Positions 62,101 to 64,000 of a stretch of DNA of 64,000 nt are shown in pieces. How positions within the stretch are numbered: the stretch's first letter is position 1; each line of letters starts with the position of its first letter. Origin of the DNA: Rhodovibrionaceae bacterium (lineage in GTDB: Bacteria; Pseudomonadota; Alphaproteobacteria; Kiloniellales; DSM-21159); assembly GCA_028279885.1 (NCBI GenBank), contig JANQMX010000057.1, forward strand, positions 62,001-126,000, written 5' to 3'. The position numbers were made by a program, and so were the translations under genes. The notes under the pieces are model-generated. The model saw only the letters and a program-made list of their open reading frames with translations. It had not been told where the DNA came from and searched no databases.

Positions 62101-62276
62101 GCCTCGACACGGCCCGGATCGGCGCCGGGATAGGGTGTGATCACGGTGGCGAAAAGGTTGGTGATCGTCGGATCCTCTTGCCGCCCGATGGTGAGGAAGG
62201 CAGTGGCCCCGATCGCCAGCACCAAGCCGACCACCAGCCATAGGAGGCGCCGCTCGCGATAGAGAAGGCTGCCCAT
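59118..62276 (-). CDS. RND-family efflux pump permease (AcrB/MexF-like)
   Basis: A 1052-residue inner-membrane pump driven by the proton gradient. It has twelve membrane segments in two similar halves and two large periplasmic loops. Motifs include the N-terminal LTIGRQEDPTITNLFATVITPYPGADP, the proton relay region GLLVDAAIVMTDEVRRRLEAG in the first half, VTPALAGMLVP, and GVSINAAIIIMTALQQ in the second half. The adaptor gene ends six bases upstream, and the permease start is its normal N-terminus. A TetR-type repressor gene is divergent on the far side. Substrates are probably toxic small molecules or metals; sequence alone does not tell. Confidence 0.94.
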   Translation of the reverse strand: MGSLLYRERRLLWLVVGLVLAIGATAFLTIGRQEDPTITNLFATVITPYPGADPGRVEALVTEKIEEELREIEEIKEIASTSRTGISVVTIELSEFLTETEIEQSWSEIRDALADASLAFPSGVPEPEMDDDRTGAYTAISALVARDGRSVPSAFLRRYAEVLQDRMRGLQGTEISRLFGVPEEEILVEVAPRRLISLGLTVDEVADAIQLADSKVESGRVRGSGEDFIIEVAGEIDSLERIRQVIVANDSNGAAVRVGDVATVARAVREPVATQAFTDGEAAVFVATRMEPDLQVDAWMARVRAAIAQFEAELPDGIEHRLIFDQSGYTALRLQGLAENLAIGVSLVVLVLVISLGWRAAMVVALMLPLTSLASLAILQKLGVPIHQMSVTGLIVALGLLVDAAIVMTDEVRRRLEAGENRVEAVTDAVRRLRGPLLASTATTVLAFVPMALLPGPAGDFVGSIAISVIVMLSVSFLLAMTVTPALAGMLVPASEKGRSWWRNGLQPGLAGRLFARSLDLALRYPRLAVLGALVLPLIGFGSFPTLTAQFFPGVERDQFYVQIELQEGTSLAETGAAAIRADAILRSEPEVTRTHWFVGESAPAFYYNMMTDQDGVPRFAEALVTTASEEAAESMLPRLQAALDRGLPSAQVIVRDLVQGPPVAAPVEVRLVGPELSMLRSLGEELRLRMANISGVTHTTATLLGGPPKLVLDLDEEKVRLTGLTLGQIARQMESLTEGATGGSLIEGSEELPVRVRVGEVWRNGAERIAALEVLRQSGDVEGADWRGIPLQALGEMRLVPSDSPIARRNGERINTVQAYVALGVLPEEALKVLQQSLVEQPLALPLGYRIEYGGDSDARAETIRNLLSPIGLVVALMVVSLVLTFNSYRLAAVAGVVSVLSMGLSVLALAVFGYPFGIQAVIGVIGSIGVSINAAIIIMTALQQDPAALRGEVAAIRKVVLAASRHILSTTITTFGGFLPLILEGGGFWPPFAMSIAGGVLLSTVVSFYFVPPMFRLVMGVSQRPPLGQERALRDLREPSPAMTIEQRTQ

Positions 62277-62282
62277 CGCGCG

Positions 62283-63440
62283 CTACTCGGCCGCCAGGAC
62301 AACCGGTTCCCCCGGCACTACCCGATTGCTGCCGGAAACGACAATGCGCATGCCGTCGGCCAGGGTACCGCGCACATAGGCCCAGCTTCCTGTGACGTGG
62401 AGAATGTCGACGGCCTCCCGGCCGACCTGCAACGCGCCGCCGTCCTCTTCGATGACGGTGAGGATCTGCCACAACCCCTTCGGTCCTTCGGAGAGTGCGG
62501 AAAGCGGCACCCAGGCACCGTCCGCCGCCACCTCGCGCGGGACGGCAAGCTCGACCACCTCGCCGAACGGCAGGACATTCACGCCCTGCAATGCGAAGAG
62601 CGCCGGGACGGTGCGAGTCCCGCTGACCAGGTCCGGACGCAGGGCGAGCAGCCGGGCAGGCTGGCTCCAACTGCCGCTTTCCAGCGTCACGTTCTCGCCG
62701 ACGGCCAAGCGCGCAGCGACGTCCGGCGACAGACCGATGCGGGCTTGCGGCCGATCGCTCTCCAGGAGCCGGAAGAGCGGGGTTCCGGCGCTGACCACCC
62801 GACCTTCGTCCAGCAGGCGATCGGCGATGCGCCCCGCAAAGGGCGCGCGCAAGAGAGACTTGTCGAGATCGATATCGATGCCGCGAATGGCGGCCTCAAT
62901 GCGCACAATGGCCGCCCCAACCGAGTCGACTGCCAGGCGTGCTTCGTCATAGCGCTGGGCCGAGGCGTGGCCTTCTTGATGCAGGCGCTGCTGCCGCTCG
63001 GCGGTCAGCCGGGCGAGTTGCAGATCGGCCACCCGCTCCTCGCGCTCGGCGACCAGCTGCGCGCGCTCGGCTTCCAGCGGCTCCACATCGAGGCGCGCGA
63101 CAAGCTGCCCGCTCTCCACGCGGTCACCTTCCTCGACCAGCATTTCCATGATCAGGCCTGCGCGCTCGAAGCCCAAGGAGGTCTCGCGCGCCGGCTCCAG
63201 ACGGCCGACGAAACGGTCGACGATGCGATAGGCGTTCTCCATGGAAATGGTCTCGGTCGCCACCGGGATCGGCGGCCTAACGCCCGCTGCAACTTGGCTT
63301 TCGGCCCGGAGATGCAAGGCAGCAATACCGCCACCGGCCAAGCCGATAAAGAGCACGGCGACCAGCAGGCGGGCGCCGAGGCCAGCGACCCGTCGCAGCA
63401 GGCTTGCCTTACCCTCTGGTGATCCGCTGTCCCGCTGCAT
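62283..63440 (-). CDS. RND efflux periplasmic adaptor subunit
   Basis: A 385-residue membrane-fusion protein paired with the pump. It has an N-terminal membrane segment (LLVAVLFIGLAGGGIAAL) and a lipoyl half starting at GFERAGLIMEMLVEEGDRVESGQLVARLD. A coiled-coil arm follows (RAQLVAEREERVADLQLARLTAERQQRL), then the second lipoyl half LLRAPFAGRIADRLLDEGRVVSAGTPLF, and a beta-barrel and membrane-proximal part. It is the first gene of the pair and starts just beside an operator-like palindrome shared with the TetR gene. Confidence 0.92.
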   Translation of the reverse strand: MQRDSGSPEGKASLLRRVAGLGARLLVAVLFIGLAGGGIAALHLRAESQVAAGVRPPIPVATETISMENAYRIVDRFVGRLEPARETSLGFERAGLIMEMLVEEGDRVESGQLVARLDVEPLEAERAQLVAEREERVADLQLARLTAERQQRLHQEGHASAQRYDEARLAVDSVGAAIVRIEAAIRGIDIDLDKSLLRAPFAGRIADRLLDEGRVVSAGTPLFRLLESDRPQARIGLSPDVAARLAVGENVTLESGSWSQPARLLALRPDLVSGTRTVPALFALQGVNVLPFGEVVELAVPREVAADGAWVPLSALSEGPKGLWQILTVIEEDGGALQVGREAVDILHVTGSWAYVRGTLADGMRIVVSGSNRVVPGEPVVLAAE

Positions 63441-63474
63441 TCGATGGCCTTTGCAATGTTAGCAGCCCTCACAT

Positions 63475-63493
63475 ATGTTAGAACTAATAACAT
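63475..63493. promoter_or_regulatory. Operator-like palindrome between the RND operon and the TetR gene
   Basis: ATGTTA-GAACTAA-TAACAT is a six-base inverted repeat with an inner TTAG/CTAA repeat. A further ATGTTAG copy lies at 63456-63462. It lies 35 bases before the adaptor start and about 62 bases before the TetR start, where a repressor would block both promoters. Confidence 0.6.
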
Positions 63494-63554
63494 TCAAGTC
63501 GAGCTGGAGTCCAGTGCTGTTCGAGGACGCCCGAACGTGTCATAGGAAACCATC

Positions 63555-64000
63555 ATGGATACGAGAGGCGGCGGCGAAGAGACCGCCAAAAAAAGCAGCT
63601 ATCATCACGGCCACCTGCGGGAAGCGCTGCTGGACGCGGCCCACCTGCTGATTGCCGAGCACGGGCCGGCGGACTTCACCCTGGCCGAAGCCTGCCGGCG
63701 CGCCGGTGTTTCGACCGCCGCACCCTATCGCCACTTCGCCGATCGCAGCGCTTTGATCGACGCGCTGGCCGGGCGCGGCTTCACCCGCCTCACCGAACGG
63801 CTCAGGACGGCCCGCGACCGGCATGAACAGGGCTCGGTGCAGAGCATTGTCTCGATGGGCCAGGCCTACGTGGCTTTCGCGGCTGCTGAACCGGCGCTCT
63901 TCCGCCTCATGTTCGGCCGCCACCGACTTCCCCCGCCGACCGAGCAAGCCATGACCGAAGGAGCCGGCTGCTTCAACGTCCTGCTGGAAGCCGTGGTTGC
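63555..64000 (+). CDS. TetR/AcrR-family regulator (N-terminal part)
   Basis: The window ends inside this gene, so about 148 residues are visible. The N-terminal helix-turn-helix is clear: HLREALLDAAHLLIAEHG, DFTLAEACRRAGVSTAAPYRHFADRSALIDALAGRGF. The ligand domain begins after it (YVAFAAAEPALFRLMFGRHR), as in TetR proteins with a WHG-type C-terminus. The ATG at 63555 is preceded by a weak ribosome site. Being divergent from an RND adaptor and pump with a palindrome in between, it is most likely their repressor. Confidence 0.9.
   Translation, partial: MDTRGGGEETAKKSSYHHGHLREALLDAAHLLIAEHGPADFTLAEACRRAGVSTAAPYRHFADRSALIDALAGRGFTRLTERLRTARDRHEQGSVQSIVSMGQAYVAFAAAEPALFRLMFGRHRLPPPTEQAMTEGAGCFNVLLEAVV

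Overview
The window is high-GC, gene-dense chromosomal DNA from a heterotrophic alphaproteobacterium. The guaB–rsmB-like–guaA and ppx–rlmE neighbourhoods, tripartite (TRAP) and branched-chain (Liv) uptake systems, a VPLPA-CTERM exported protein and a formaldehyde-activating enzyme all point there. The overall look is that of a marine or saline Rhodospirillales-type organism, but the family assignment is inference. No phage, insertion sequence, CRISPR array or plasmid replication gene was seen.

Left part, 1-8600: an iron-uptake island. A truncated ABC transporter of the siderophore type, a TonB-dependent receptor and a PchR-like AraC regulator lie on the minus strand. A FecI sigma factor, FecR anti-sigma factor and FecA-type receptor lie on the plus strand. 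A strong Fur-box-like site sits in the divergent region between the regulator and fecI.

8600-16500 (minus): a type I secretion locus made of a membrane-fusion protein, an ABC ATPase, a small exported protein with a sorting-tail-like C-terminus, and a 1264-residue DUF4347 / Ig-like repeat / RTX-type protein that is the obvious secretion substrate. 16500-19700: two translationally coupled beta-lactamase-fold serine hydrolases.

19900-30600 (minus): a histidine kinase and an NtrC-type sigma-54 activator lie immediately downstream of a uspA–(28-aa membrane peptide)–livMHGF–livK operon. About 385 bases upstream of livK there is a textbook -24/-12 promoter. A 7-3-7 palindrome sits about 80-95 bases upstream of its predicted start, as an enhancer site should. 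I read the whole block as one self-contained sensing and uptake circuit.

30600-37700: housekeeping genes (guaA, a GNAT acetyltransferase, an RsmB-like methyltransferase, guaB, rlmE, ppx/gppA) and tRNA-Gln(CUG). 37900-45400: a LysR regulator converging on a catabolic operon (AraC regulator, split transketolase, SDR, TRAP transporter). 45700-51000: a YcaC-like hydrolase, a Tat-exported amidohydrolase, a membrane-fusion protein and an MFS exporter. 51100-55500: a VPLPA-CTERM protein with a clear terminator, an Asp/Glu racemase-family enzyme and a second TRAP transporter preceded by a near-consensus parS-like palindrome. 55500-59000: formaldehyde-activating enzyme divergent from a pterin-carbinolamine-dehydratase-like protein, then a class II aldolase and an AruI-like ThDP enzyme. 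59100-64000: an RND pump with its adaptor and a divergent TetR regulator that runs off the end.
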